A stretch of DNA of 64,000 bases, from positions 278,264,310 through 278,328,309 of the forward strand of contig JARDYH010000002.1 of NCBI GenBank assembly GCA_029215795.1, given 5' to 3'. Each line of letters opens with the position of its first letter. The first letter of the stretch is position 1. Position numbers and translations under genes: made by a program. The notes beneath the pieces were generated by a model. The model saw only the letters and a list, made by a program, of their open reading frames with translations, had not been told where the DNA came from and ran no database searches. The stretch comes from Anniella stebbinsi (Eukaryota; Chordata; Lepidosauria; Squamata; Anniellidae). Shown here piece by piece: positions 1 to 12,500 of the stretch.

Positions 1-1210
1 GCACCCATAAAATTCTGATGAGATAGCAACAGTATTTAGCAAAGAATATGGATTGTACAACCAGGCTGAGATTACACACAAATTCACCAGGGTTTATCAG
101 TTGTACTGTATGACTAGGTTCGGCCGACACAGTAGTCCATGGTTGATTAAATAGTCCACTGTTGACTACTATGTCATCTGTCGAGCATCTTCCACACAAC
201 AGTTGGTTATTTTCCAGAAATAACAAATGCAAATAATCAATGGTGTGCAGAGTTGACTATCTGCACATTGATTATTATGTCATGTGGCGGGCTCCATTGA
301 CTATTTCACATGCCTACAGAGTTGCGAGGCAAGAGCGGCAGAAACGACAGCTGCTCTTGCCCAGCAGGGTCTGTAAGCATGTGTCATTCGTCCCGGGAAG
401 CACATAGGGAGCTGCCGATCATTTGGCTCACCATGCACTTCCTGGGATGTGTGCAAATGGAGATTGGGGCGGAGGGGTGTAAAGATTTCTCCTGAGGCTG
501 CAGCACCAAACTGTGGAAGAAATCCCCCCTCCGCCCGATATCTGCCCGATACTTAATTCTCCCACAGTTTGACATTACAGCTGCAGGACAGATCCATACA
601 CCCACCCCTATATCTAAAGTCCATTTGTGGATATTGGCAGGGCGCGGAAGGAGACGCTTGCTGTCTCCCTCTGCACTATGCTGATATCATAAATGGATAT
701 CATGGCGGGGTGGAGGGAGATACTCGCCTGAAGGACAGCATCAGGCAAGCGTCTCCCTCCACCCCACTCTGCTATCCATTTTTGGATAATGGCAGGGAAG
801 GGATGTGCATGCAGCACCCCACCCAGAAATGGGATGTGCAGCGATCGAGCCTGTGCTGCGCTGGTTCCCATGGAAATTCCCTTCTTGCCGGGTCACTCCA
901 CCATCAGAAAAGAAGGAGGGGAGCGTGGCGCCAGGTACTGACAGTGGGGGAACCCGGCATGCAGGGGGATTCTCATGGCAACCAGCACCGTTATTCAGTG
1001 GGGAGGGCAGAGAGGGGGATGGGAGTGGGCAGTTGTCTACCCTGTGCTAGTAGTCAACTCTACGGATGACTGTTTAGGGGGGTACCCAAGACGACATGAT
1101 AATAGCCATCCGTGGAGGTAACTATTAGCACAGGATTGACTATTGTATAATCTGAATGCAGCCTATGTGATGACTATTGTATAATCTGAATGCAGCCTAT
1201 GTGAGTAACT
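1..1210. repeat. Composite foldback (MITE-like) repeat region
   Basis: The outer parts (about 110-320 and 1030-1204) carry diverged copies, in both orientations, of a motif of the type cgacacaatagtcaac, which also occurs near 17150, 21170 and 21310. The inner 320-1030 is GC-richer and contains several internal inverted segments, such as lagcgtctccctc-type arms near 650-680 and 745-765. It resembles 7660-8580, sharing a cacagtttgac block (566-576 and 8047-8057). It is probably a non-autonomous DNA transposon of about 1 kb; its ends are not resolved. Confidence 0.5.
1137..1204. repeat. Exact 34-bp tandem duplication
   Basis: Positions 1137-1170 and 1171-1204 are identical, each beginning tgactattgtataatctg. 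The exact match suggests a recent slippage or duplication event at the edge of the foldback element. Confidence 0.9.
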
Positions 1211-1880
1211 GAGATTTCTTCCTGTCACTATCTAGAGCTGTTGAGGAGGGGCTCCTTTCATGGTTTTACTTTGCTGGTTTCTCCTTTATGGTTGTTTGTT
1301 ATTCATCCTTCCACAGAACTTGTGTGTGTGTTGACTTTCCACATAAAGAATATTGAAGGATCAGCAGCTTTGAAGGCAAAATGGACATCTTTCTTCTTTG
1401 AGGGCTGGCATTCTATATGCATTACACAATATTTGCCAACCAAAGGAAAAGAGAGTATGAAACATCCCTGTGTACTCATTCAAGAAGGAAATTGAGTTTA
1501 AACATAGAACTTGCAGATCAGCTATGTAAATAACTATCTGTTCTAGGGGGAACATTTGCCTCTCCCTGTTCTACTTGTCTCTGTCGCAACTGCTACTAGC
1601 CTTTTTGTTGCTACTTCAGTCCAAGGTGTGCCACACACAGCATTCACGTCATTGCTTTGTGCTAAACATGGAGCAGTACTATGGAGGCTATGTGTGCATG
1701 TACGTGATCATTATAGAGCTTTCACTACTAAGAGTGCCACATGCATAGCCTTCAGAAAGCAGAGCAGCGCTGTGAGATTTGCATGCGTTGCTTTTTATGT
1801 TTAAATGGTTACTGACTCAGCAGTACAAAAAAGTGTATATGCAGCTGTGACGCTATCCTCGACCACTTGCTGCTGCTGCC
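1205..1880. other. Intronic stretch without recognised features
   Basis: Moderately AT-rich sequence inside the intron upstream of the first visible TBC1D12 exon. No coding exon, repeat boundary or RNA gene was recognised. Confidence 0.5.
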
Positions 1881-1929
1881 CTGTCTCGCCTTTACTATTT
1901 AGGCCCCACAGCACCACAGCCCAGCAAAC

Positions 1930-2450
1930 TGGCCTCCAGATATCTTCTTTATACCGCTGCCACCAGTACTTTCCCAGGTACACCCACAGACCACACCAGT
2001 AGATAGAATTAACAAGAATTTATTAATAAGAAATTGCGTTTCAACAAGCTTAATGGGTACTTCAGTTCAATTGCGAAGCAGTTACAAGTACAAAACTTAG
2101 TGGTTTCTCTCAGTACACTCTTAAATGGTTTCAAACTGTTTCTTATCTAAACATCTATTCTCTAAAACTCTATCTCACTCTCTCAATATTCAATCAAACA
2201 CTTCTCTTAACTCATCAAATACTCTAATCTCATCTTATCTAATAATACTACCCCCAATCCCTCTCCTGTCAGTTCTTCTCTGCCAGAATCATATATACCT
2301 TCATTCTGTTTTCCAGCTCCTCTCACTCTCACACAGTCAGCCAATCCAGGCACTCCAAACAACCAGCCAATCACTCTATACTTACCAAGACCTATAACCA
2401 CAAACAGTATGGCCTAGTCATTAACCTTAATTGTTAGCATTCTTAACCCT
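1930..2450 (-). mobile_element. Possible LTR-retrotransposon LTR with primer-binding-like site (minus strand)
   Basis: Read on the minus strand there is an AATAAA near 2020, then a short U5-like stretch, then actggtggcagcggtataaa (about 1950-1970), placed like an LTR end followed by a primer-binding site. A second similar motif (cctgggcagcggtatg on the minus strand) lies near 2655-2672. No gag or pol coding was seen nearby and the LTR 5' boundary is unclear. Low-confidence call. Confidence 0.3.
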
Positions 2451-2454
2451 TTAA

Positions 2455-2479
2455 TATATATATATATATATATATATAT
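2455..2479. repeat. (AT)n microsatellite
   Basis: About 12 uninterrupted AT units in an AT-rich stretch next to the candidate LTR. Confidence 0.95.
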
Positions 2480-3429
2480 GCATATCATAAACAACAAACT
2501 TTGCAATAGAATTATAACAATAAACAGTGGAACATCACAGCAGCTTCCATAATATTCATGTAGTCAGGACAGCACTGTGGAAGCTGCACACACAGAACAG
2601 ACTCTGTTTCTTTTAAAAGTCTGTCTGTGAAAGACCTTCCATTTTCAGCCTTCATACCGCTGCCCAGGAATATGGGCAGATGGAGTCTTGGATGACCGGC
2701 AGGGATGACCGTTGCTGCTAACTACAGAAGAATGGCAAACTGCACAGCTTGCATAAATACTTCCATGCAAACCATGTAACCAACTGCAGGTACAGAATCA
2801 CATACATTGATTACACAAACGCAGTTTATGCGATTTCAGAAGGAACATGTTGATACTAGTGTTACTATTTCCCCAACATTAGATGTTCTCCATGGAACTT
2901 TTCTCTCTCTGTGCATGAATTTAGTGTGTGCACATCTGAAGCTTTTAGAAACTGCTATTAAATTTCAGGAGCCATTCATGGGACCAAAAAGTATTTCATA
3001 TTTCTGGACACCGAAGCAAACTGCCACTTGTGATTGTGTGTCTATTACCCTAGCCCTTCCTTTCTCTGTGCACATGTATACCATGAAGCAAGAAGAAAAA
3101 TAGCCTGAGAGTGTTTTTGACAAGGGGTGGTCTTTGCTTGTGTTCAGTGATACTTCAGTTTGTGGTGTCTGAGACAAAAAAATAAGCTTTGGGTGGAATT
3201 TAATGTCTGTGATCTAGGTGTGTTAATCTAATCCTTTTTAAGAAGATAATTTCTCTCACCAAAGTACTAAAACTGGAAAATACACATTTTTAGAATGAGT
3301 GGATCAAATTTCAGTAAGATGCTGCCAAATTAGAAACCTTAAACTAGCATGTAATGTTTGCTTCTAGGGAGACCACTCTGAATTTTGCTTGTATGGCAAA
3401 TTCATCTAATTTAAAAAACTTTCTTACAG

Positions 3430-3553
3430 GAATTTCTTTACAAAAAAGACAAAGGAACTCAAACCTGCTGTCCACAGTGCTCCTGGCTGGAAGTTGTTTG
3501 GAAAAGTCCCACCAAAAGAGAATTTACAGAAAGATTCCAAAATAATTCAACAG
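3430..3553 (+). CDS. TBC1D12: TBC1D12 exon, first one in window
   Basis: Acceptor ttcttacag, donor gtgagtg. The first base completes a codon from the upstream exon; the reading then runs [20 protein letters not shown] and on through [25 protein letters not shown] sequence, a block conserved between TBC1D12 and TBC1D14. It ends in phase 0. Confidence 0.9.
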
Positions 3554-6500
3554 GTGAGTGTATATATAGTATGGTATTCCGCTTCTCTCATCTTATCCTT
3601 GACATTTCATAAAGCAGATTTCTTTAAGGTAGATGAAATGATTAAAGTAAATTATTCTTATTTATCCCAGACTGACTAACAGCAAGTAAAACAAACTATA
3701 GCTGGAAGCTATAATCAATAATAGATTTGGCTATGTATTTGGTTTAACAAGTTACTGGAAAAGCAAGTAAAATTCTAACTCTGCTATGGCATGGCAAGTG
3801 TGATGTGGCAACCACTTGCAGTTCCCTGCCTCGATCCATAGGGAGAGGCGGGTTATAAATAAATATTATTATTATTATTATTATTAAACAGTATAATCAG
3901 AACCCTAAAAGCCTTTAGTCTACAAAGATGAATAATAAGATTATGGCAGTTGCAGGAACATTTAATTGTAAAATGAAACATAGGATCATGTGGCAGTGTC
4001 CAGATTATGGCTTCAATTTAAGTTGAATTTTATAGGCTAGTTCACACATGCCTGTACATCACTAGATTTTTCTACACTTTATTGCTATATAGTTAATGCT
4101 TTTCAATAGACTTAGTTCACATTTAACGCTTCTCAAGCGTCATGTGAGAGGTGATGTGAAAGCTCAATCAGATCAAGATGGTTTAAAATACCAACAAAGA
4201 AGAATTAGGTTTGCTGTCTTGAAATTCATATTTTCTGAACAAACATGCATGCAGACTAGTTGCTAGAATTAACAAGATACATCAGGCAGTATTCAAGCCT
4301 GCCAGCAGGAACCACCACTAGTGTACTGGGAGCTAGCAGTTTTAAAAGCAACCCAAACGGGGCTCACAGAAAAAAGCTCTGCTGATCTGTCCCGATCTGG
4401 AACCAAGCGATTCCACTTGTTTCTAGGGTTGTATTTTAAACTTCTAATTTTCTGTTGTTTGAGCCGGGAGTCGCCCTTGCACAACAACAGATCTAGCAGG
4501 AGTGCACCGGCAGTATTGGATACTGCCCATTGTTTTGTATCTAAACAGAGCCTTAATACAATCTAGAACAATAATCCAAAATTTTGATCATGAATCTCAC
4601 ATGTATTTTGCACTGCAGAATTATATTGCTTTAGAGACAAGTCAGATTTCTGTGCTTTTAATATACATGCATGCATATTGTGCAAGATCAAATCCTAGAC
4701 CAATCCTATATACAATTCTTACAGGGTCCCTTTGAACAAAGTGGGGTTTATTTTTATGTATTTATTTGTAGTATTTTTATCATGCTTCTCATCCAAAAAA
4801 GGTTCCCGGAATGGCTTACATGAAATCAGCCTGTAAGTGTCTACAACAGGGGTGGGGACCTGCTGGTCAAATTCAGCCTGCAGCTCCCCCTCCTCAGCCT
4901 CCCCACCCCCAATGGCAGTTAGACTTGGTGAGAAAAGTCTCATCAGCACAAGTGGGACTTTTCTTACACGGAGGATTTTTGAGGAGGTCACAGCTAGGGA
5001 AGGAAGGTCTAACCTTCTCCTCCCTGTGTGGAGTGAATCTCTCCCACCCACCCCCATTGCCTCTAATGTGGCAATAGGTTCAGGAAAAAATGTCCCAGTG
5101 TTACCAATGGGAACTTCTTTGAAACCTAGTTGTCATGCCAGAGGTAGGGAGGGCCAAGGAAGGGATGGCAACTAGAGTGTGAAGGGGAGAAAAAGAGATG
5201 GGGGAGGGGAGAGGAAGGTAGGTTTGTGTGCATGTGTGATTGGTGGGCATGCATGTGAGTTTCAGAGAGGGGGGGGTGAATGTATGATTGAATGAATGAG
5301 GAGCATGGTTTTGTGTGGATGAATGGGGTGCCTATGTGTGAGAGCAGAACTTTGTGGATATACAGACTCATAGCTACTGGATAAAATAGTGCTGAGAATT
5401 TATTTCCAGTTTTTCTATGCTTCCTTAGAGCAGTCCTTCCAAGTTGACAGGAAATGTCCATTGTGTGTGTTTGGTAATCAATTCATAATTTGGAAATGAT
5501 CACATTATAGAACACGAGTAGTTTATGCATGAAATGTATACCCCATATTTCAGGGGGAAGTTGCTATTCCCAGGACAACTTACAAAGAATATAATTACAA
5601 ATATTCCCAAACAATTAAACTAATAAAACAGAGCACACTACAGGCTAAAACTCCCAATCAATAAAAACTTTATAGCAGATTAATTGTGAACTTAACTCAA
5701 GCAGAAGTTGGAGGGTAAGTAAAAGAAGTACAGAATTGCCCATATCAGCCATCCTATATTTCACAAGGTTCTTAAAGCCTGTGATGACTTGCTTATCCCA
5801 GAGTCCAGAAAGAAGCCAATATGACATTGCCATTTATAATGCTAAATCTTAGACAAATTTCACACAGTTCATTCTTACAAATAGAAAAGCAGCTTTTAAT
5901 ACTGTGTGTTAGATGGTCATAATTCAGTTTTGAATACTGGTGTGAAGAAGAATATTTCTGCAAAAAAATCCATTTCGTTAGTAAAAATGAATGTATGCCA
6001 ATTGCAAATACAATATTAGGCAGGATTGACAGTTTCAAAGTTGTAATTAATATTGTTCAGGTGATTATTCTTAGTGAGTATGTGAGAGAAAACATATGTC
6101 ATTGAATTACATATATATCTTAAGGTCTTATGGAACTAATACGTAGTGACATCAAAACTGAAGGTACCCTAACAACCTTAGTGCAAGAGAGGTGAACTCT
6201 GTTAAAATAGATGGGTGGTTGTCAGCATATCATGGACATTTGGGAAAAAAAATTAGTGTGTCAACAGTTTTCCGTACCTCTGTTTTTCTCCTTAAATTTA
6301 GACAATGTAAGAGAAGTCCATTCTATTGTCTTTATTTTTTTTACATATTTCAGTAATATAACATTTAAATCACATTAAGTGTGCTTTAATTTCCCCCCTC
6401 AAATATTTCAGATCAAATACTTGTGGTGTAGTACTTGTGGTGTAGTGAGTCAAAATATTAACACAGCATCTTTTTTAAGCTTTGTTTACTAAATACAAGT

Positions 6501-9500
6501 AAAATAAACATGCTAAATTATATCTAATGCAAACTAGAAATGTCCCTATGCTACTGCCACTATGCAAATTAAATATTGTACTGTTAATTGAACTGCTGTT
6601 TCCTTTATAGGTGTCAAAAACACATTATCTAACACACTTGTAATTGATGGGAAAGTTGCTGAATAACTTCAAAGCAATCACATTATAATCCTGTCTTTAT
6701 TCCAGATCAGGTTAAAATGTGTCCCATGAATAATGCTGGATATCAATTGATAAACTTGTTCTGAGAAGCTTGTCAATATATCTCACATTGACTAGCACAG
6801 TTTGGAATATAGGTGAATCACTGTTGAGATGTGGAGTTCAACCATTGTTCTAAACTGATATTTCTACTTAAAGCTGCCTTTGAATAACTGATCCCAATAC
6901 TTATTGTAAAGCAATATCATAAACTTTGATGCTTGCAGTCCTGGATGCTGGATTGGGATACCTGACTTCTACTGCTCCCTTAATTACATGGAGCAGTGGA
7001 TAACATCTTCTAATAGGGATAAATCAAATATACCTAGAATCAGTGTTAGCCTTTTAGATAGTGTATTGTGTGTGCTTTAGCAAGAACTCTCTAACCTTTG
7101 CTTGCAGTTGCTGCTTACATAGTAGAAAGAGAATGAAATTTATGCTTTTGATTTACGTTTGGGGGCACACAGAGATGGGTCAGTTCTGTAGTTGCTAGAG
7201 TTTAGTCTTTTAAAGAGGCTTTTATCATATTATCTTCCATAAAACACCAAAGCAAAACTGACTGTTGAATTGGTCTGTCAGGTTGGTAACAGTGAAATAT
7301 GCAAGTTGTTTTATATCGCTAGATTATTAAAACAATTGACAAAGTTCAGTTGTGATATGGCTGAGATCCTTCTTGAATGTTATTTTAAATTCTGAACCAT
7401 ATTTCCTTGATCCAGTTTCTTGTAGTTGCTTTTGACATGATAACCTCATTTTTCATAGTCTGGTCTCGTTTTCTCTCTGATTTAGCAAGTTTCTTATAGT
7501 CATTAGTATAAACTTGCACTTGAAACAATTAGTAAGCAAAACCCACATCTAGAAAATCTATTTATGGTATGATATGCTAAGATAAAAACTGAGACAAAAT
7601 GTAGTTGCCATGACATCATCTTAAATACATTGTATTATAATTCCTGATACTGAAGTTAGCTCCCCATTCCCTGGGGAGGGGCAGAGCGGGGAAAGAGCCG
7701 AAAGATGTGACGTGCCTGTCCTAGCAACAAGTGCTGCTGCTATGCGTCTCTGGAAAATGGATCCATCCGCCAAAGAAAGAAGGCAATGGCCACAGCAGAT
7801 GGATCCATTTTGCAGTGAGGCACTGCTGTTTGTTGTTAGAGCGATGGGTGTGTCGCATCTGTCGCTGACGCAGCCATCGCCATAGGAAGAAAGGGTCAGC
7901 GGGTGGATCGATCCTCAGAGGAAAAGCGATCTATCCGTCGCTTCCTCCTTTCAGCATGGCTAGAGCAATCTGCAGTGGAACAGACTCAGTAAGGATGCCC
8001 TGCTGCAGGTTGCTGTAGCTGCCCTGAAATGAGGAAGGATATCTCTCACAGTTTGACGATAACGTGGGAGAAATTCTTCACCCACCCACCCCGTCCTGCA
8101 AAATATTTGGAGATTGACACGAGGGATGGAACAAGCTTCGGCTCTCCCCTGAGAGCATCAGGTAAGCTCTTTCCATTCCCTCGAGCCAATATCCACATGG
8201 ATCGCGGGTCGGGGTGGGTTGGAGAAGAGCCGTGCATATCCCTGGGAACATGTGGGGTGCTGCAATTGCGGCGTCTCGCCCAGGGATAGCACAGTCAGGG
8301 CTCCCCAAGCGCATCCCGGCATGGAATTCTTTCCCATGCCTATAGAGACCCTCTGGGCATGAGCAGCCGGGAGTTCAGCTGCTTTTGCCCACTGCATGAC
8401 ACGCAACACAACGGTTGTGCAGGAACTCTCCTCTGCACAGCATTGATATTCTGCGAGGAGTGTTTTCCAAAAAAACCCCAAAACCCTCCACCGTTGCGTG
8501 GAGTTTTCCTACCAGACAACATGTTTCTCAACGGTGGTGTAAAAACTCCACTGTGGAGTTCTAAAACCACCGTTGACTAATGTATTGTCCAACCTGAGCC
8601 AAAAATTGCAGTACATAGTAGTTAAACAGCAACTTGAGCATTAAAAAAATGTATTTTATGTATTTTCCTTTTTGTGTTGGTTTTAATTATCTTCAGACAT
8701 GGGTCCTGCAGCTTCTGAATGCATGATTGAAAGTGTCATGTATGTACTTAATGCTTCATGCACTTCATATGGTTCACCAAGAAGACAGGGAACTCAAATT
8801 TTGCATATGGAGGTAGAGAAATTGCTCTTTTCCAACTATTTCTCTTTCAGCATGGGCTTATTTAGTCTTCTAAAGTTTTGGAAGGGGCTGTGAACATAGT
8901 TTGCTTGGGAAGTAGTGACTCAAAAAGCAAGAATCCTCTGTGGAATATGTATGATTTTCTGGTAGATTGGTTATCAATGGAGATAAAAAGCAACAGCAGT
9001 TTGTTATTGACTAAGTGTATGGCTTTGAGTATATTTAAGGAAACAAATATTTCATAGTATGTCATCTAGAAGTATTCTACTTTTTACTTTAAAATACGAT
9101 CAATCACTTCTAAGTACTTGGTTTCATGTACAAATTGAACTATGATTGGGTTCATGTTTTTCCCCCTCTGATCTAAGAATTGAGGTGTTAGAGTACATTC
9201 TGGAGAGCTTCTTATTAACACTTTTCCCTTTTGAGTGGGAGTTAGTGTAATCCCTAATATCAGCAATTCTATTTCCTCTTTTTTTAAAAAAAAATCTGCT
9301 TGGCTTTTTCTCTCTCAACAGTTCTTTATTTCTGTTAATGTACTGGCAATTTCTCTATGTTCATATGTAATTTGAGTTTCTTTGGCAAGCTCTAGCTGGT
9401 TTTCAGACTTCCTTAATATTGTGAAACCAGTTTAAAAGCAGCTGAATAGTATTAATCATGTGAACATGGGACAGCAGAAATCTGGGTGTCCAAGGGGGCT

Positions 9501-12500
9501 TTGAGCTTGAAATCCTTGAATAGCAGTCCTCCTTATTACATAACAAATTAGTTCTGGAACTGGGTGACACGCAGTGATAGGCGCACAATGTAAAAAGTTA
9601 GAAGTCCCTCTACCCAAACTCTGGGATGTGTCTAAAATAGTTCAGCAAAGGTGAAAGTAATTGACATCTTCCAGTTACATTGTTTTGAACATTAAAATTG
9701 ATCGTAGGACTTGGTGTTCTGTAACTCTCATTACTCATAAATAAGTGAGGCTATTACCTGAAAACACATTAACACAAACGTAGGGGAAGTGTTTCTTCCC
9801 ACAGAAAGGGGCTTCCAAGGGCTATGGGAAAAGGCACATAGATAATATTCATATGTGGACTTTGGCTATCAAGATTCCTGGTACTTTAGTTACAAAATTT
9901 AGTTCAACTGATATTCTGGGAGAATGTCTCATTAGACATCAAGGACAAATAGAGCAAAAGAGATCAATTGTTGGGCTCTGCAAGGCCTAGCCTGTCCTTC
10001 CTTTGGTATGTATCTGGTGGATTGCCGGCAGTGTTCTGTTTGGTATTGGTTGTCTGTGGTAGGAGGACCTTTCCTAGGCTTGAAGCACTGTCCACTTGCA
10101 TATGGCCACTCACATCACTGAAGGTTGGTGTGGGTTATATCAACTTGTTAACAGTATTCTACCATCCACATGCTAATGCAAAGACTTGGCTTTAGTTAAT
10201 ATATACAGCCTCTTCAGTACCACTTTTTGGGTTTCACAGGTTGCTTCACTTGTGATCAAACTCTTTTGCATTTGTGCCAGTTACTTCAGGATATTGGCTC
10301 CTGATAGCAATGGCGTTGATGCATCTTCGCTGCAATACCAATTATTTCAACAACATCAAAACACTAATGTTACACTAAATTTGGATTTAAACAAATTATT
10401 TTCTGTTGATTTTCTTCCCTAGTTGCATCTCATGGAACCTTCCTTAGCTATCTAAACTGTGTGTAAAGTAAATATCTCATTAAAATATTTAACTTGTTAA
10501 TATAATTAAGTAGAACTTCAAGCTGAACTTCAGTCTTAAATACCAGAGGGCAGAATCCAAAGCTGCCCATCTGCTAGTGGAGCTGGCCCCTGATTCTGGT
10601 CCATGTGTGGCCAGCCCCACCAATTCTGTTCTGCTTGGAGAACAACAACTTAGCACTTCTGAGGGCAAGCCTTGAAACAAGCAGAAACATTTGTTTCTGG
10701 AATGGGGCTGGTTGGCGGAGCTCCCTTATGCGAGCCTCACTGACCTGCTTCCTCCCAGAAACAAATGGTTTTGCTTGTTTCGGGTTGCCCCAAATGTAAA
10801 GGCAGCATTGGATTCTGCCCAGAGAAATCCCAAATATGTTTTCACATGTGTAAACATTTTAGGGCAGACCTTTACATTCAGAAAGCTCTGAAGAAAATTG
10901 ATTAGGATGATGCAACTCCAAAGACCTGAATGGATGGTGATCTCTTTGCATAATGATTGCTCTTTTGCACATATATATTGTTGGCATATTGAACAGCCTG
11001 TGTCTTCAACTCACCTGGTGATGTAAAATAAGTAGAGCTTAGTACAACTTTTGAGCAGTAGCTTTTGACATAGAAAATATGTATTTATTTTTGAATATTT
11101 ATATACTACTTCCCATTGTTTAAAATCCTAAAGAGGTTTATAAAACAATGCATTATAATAAAAAGCACCCAACATTTAGAGTAGGCTCATTGCTATGTCA
11201 CTGCTAGATGGAACTCTGCAGAATGTGACACAGACAGCAAGGTCTCCCTGAAGGTTGTAGTGGTCTAATGGGTCTATATAGGGGGAGATAATCTTTCAGG
11301 TAAACTGGTCCTGTTTAGGGCTTTATATGTCTATAATAATACCTTGAACTTGGATTGGTAGCAAACTGGCAGTCAGTGCAACTCTTTCAGCACAGCTGTT
11401 ACATGTGCATGGCAGGGCATTGTATTCAACTGCCTCGTTTTGCATTAGTTGCTTCTTCCAAACCAGCCTCAAGGGCAGCCTTATAGAGAACATTACAGTA
11501 GTCCAGCCTTGCGATTACCAATGCATGGATCACAGTGGTTAAGCGAGCCCTATCCAAGTTTGAATGTAACTGCTAAACATCGGCAAAGATCACTTACACA
11601 CTTCAGTAATAGTTTAGGCTATGTTAGCTTTCTGATTTTAGAATGTAAATGATAGGATTGAGGATGAAAGATGTGCAGGCAGAAGCAAAATCCATGAAAG
11701 AATTAAGGATAATACACAGGTCTGGAAAACTTTCACATTCCAAAGCACAGATATAAAAAATTGCGAAGTCCATTAAACTAGACATCTGAGTCTTTTCCCC
11801 CAGCTTGTGCATTAAAGTTCATGCATACATCTTCTCTAGGCATGCGTTCTCCCTGGCATAAAATCTTTAAAATGCAAGTGAATTTCTAAAATATCAGGAA
11901 AAAAAATCTCAACTGTTACCTTTTCTGTTTGTTTAATTTGCTTTCTAACTCTAGTTTTTTATTTTGGGCTGTTGTATGACATAATTTGGTTTTGTGGGGG
12001 TGGATACAGGCTAACCTTAACTCACATCTGAATTGTACACCAGCATGCTTGAAAAAGCAAGACAGTGCTACATATAAACTATAAAAAAGAATCTAAAATC
12101 TGCATGAATATTGCTGTATATTAATGACTGTCAAATGTTTCTCTAAGGATTTACTTCTGTTTTTCTCATTAGGATGAAAGTTCTGGCAGTGTTGCATCAG
12201 TATCTACACTCAATCTATTAAACACAGGGGTATGGAATTTAATATTTTTCTATCACATTCTATGCCATGCATGGGATCTTCTTAGCAATCAATGAAATAG
12301 ATGGCGCATCACATAATTGTAGCATGAGTTAACAATACTAACTCATTAAGTCATTGAATACCATTATTGAAAAGCAAGTTTTACTCAGTTTGAAATATTG
12401 ATATGGATTGCCTTGTTACATTTTCTTTTAAAATATATTTGGTTTTACTGTTGTAGTCAAATGAAATATAATTTAACTTCGGATCAATTTGTGTTTCCTT

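Noticed and set aside
2125..2397. Serine/leucine-rich frame
   Set aside because: It is a low-complexity translation of a CT-rich tract inside the candidate LTR.
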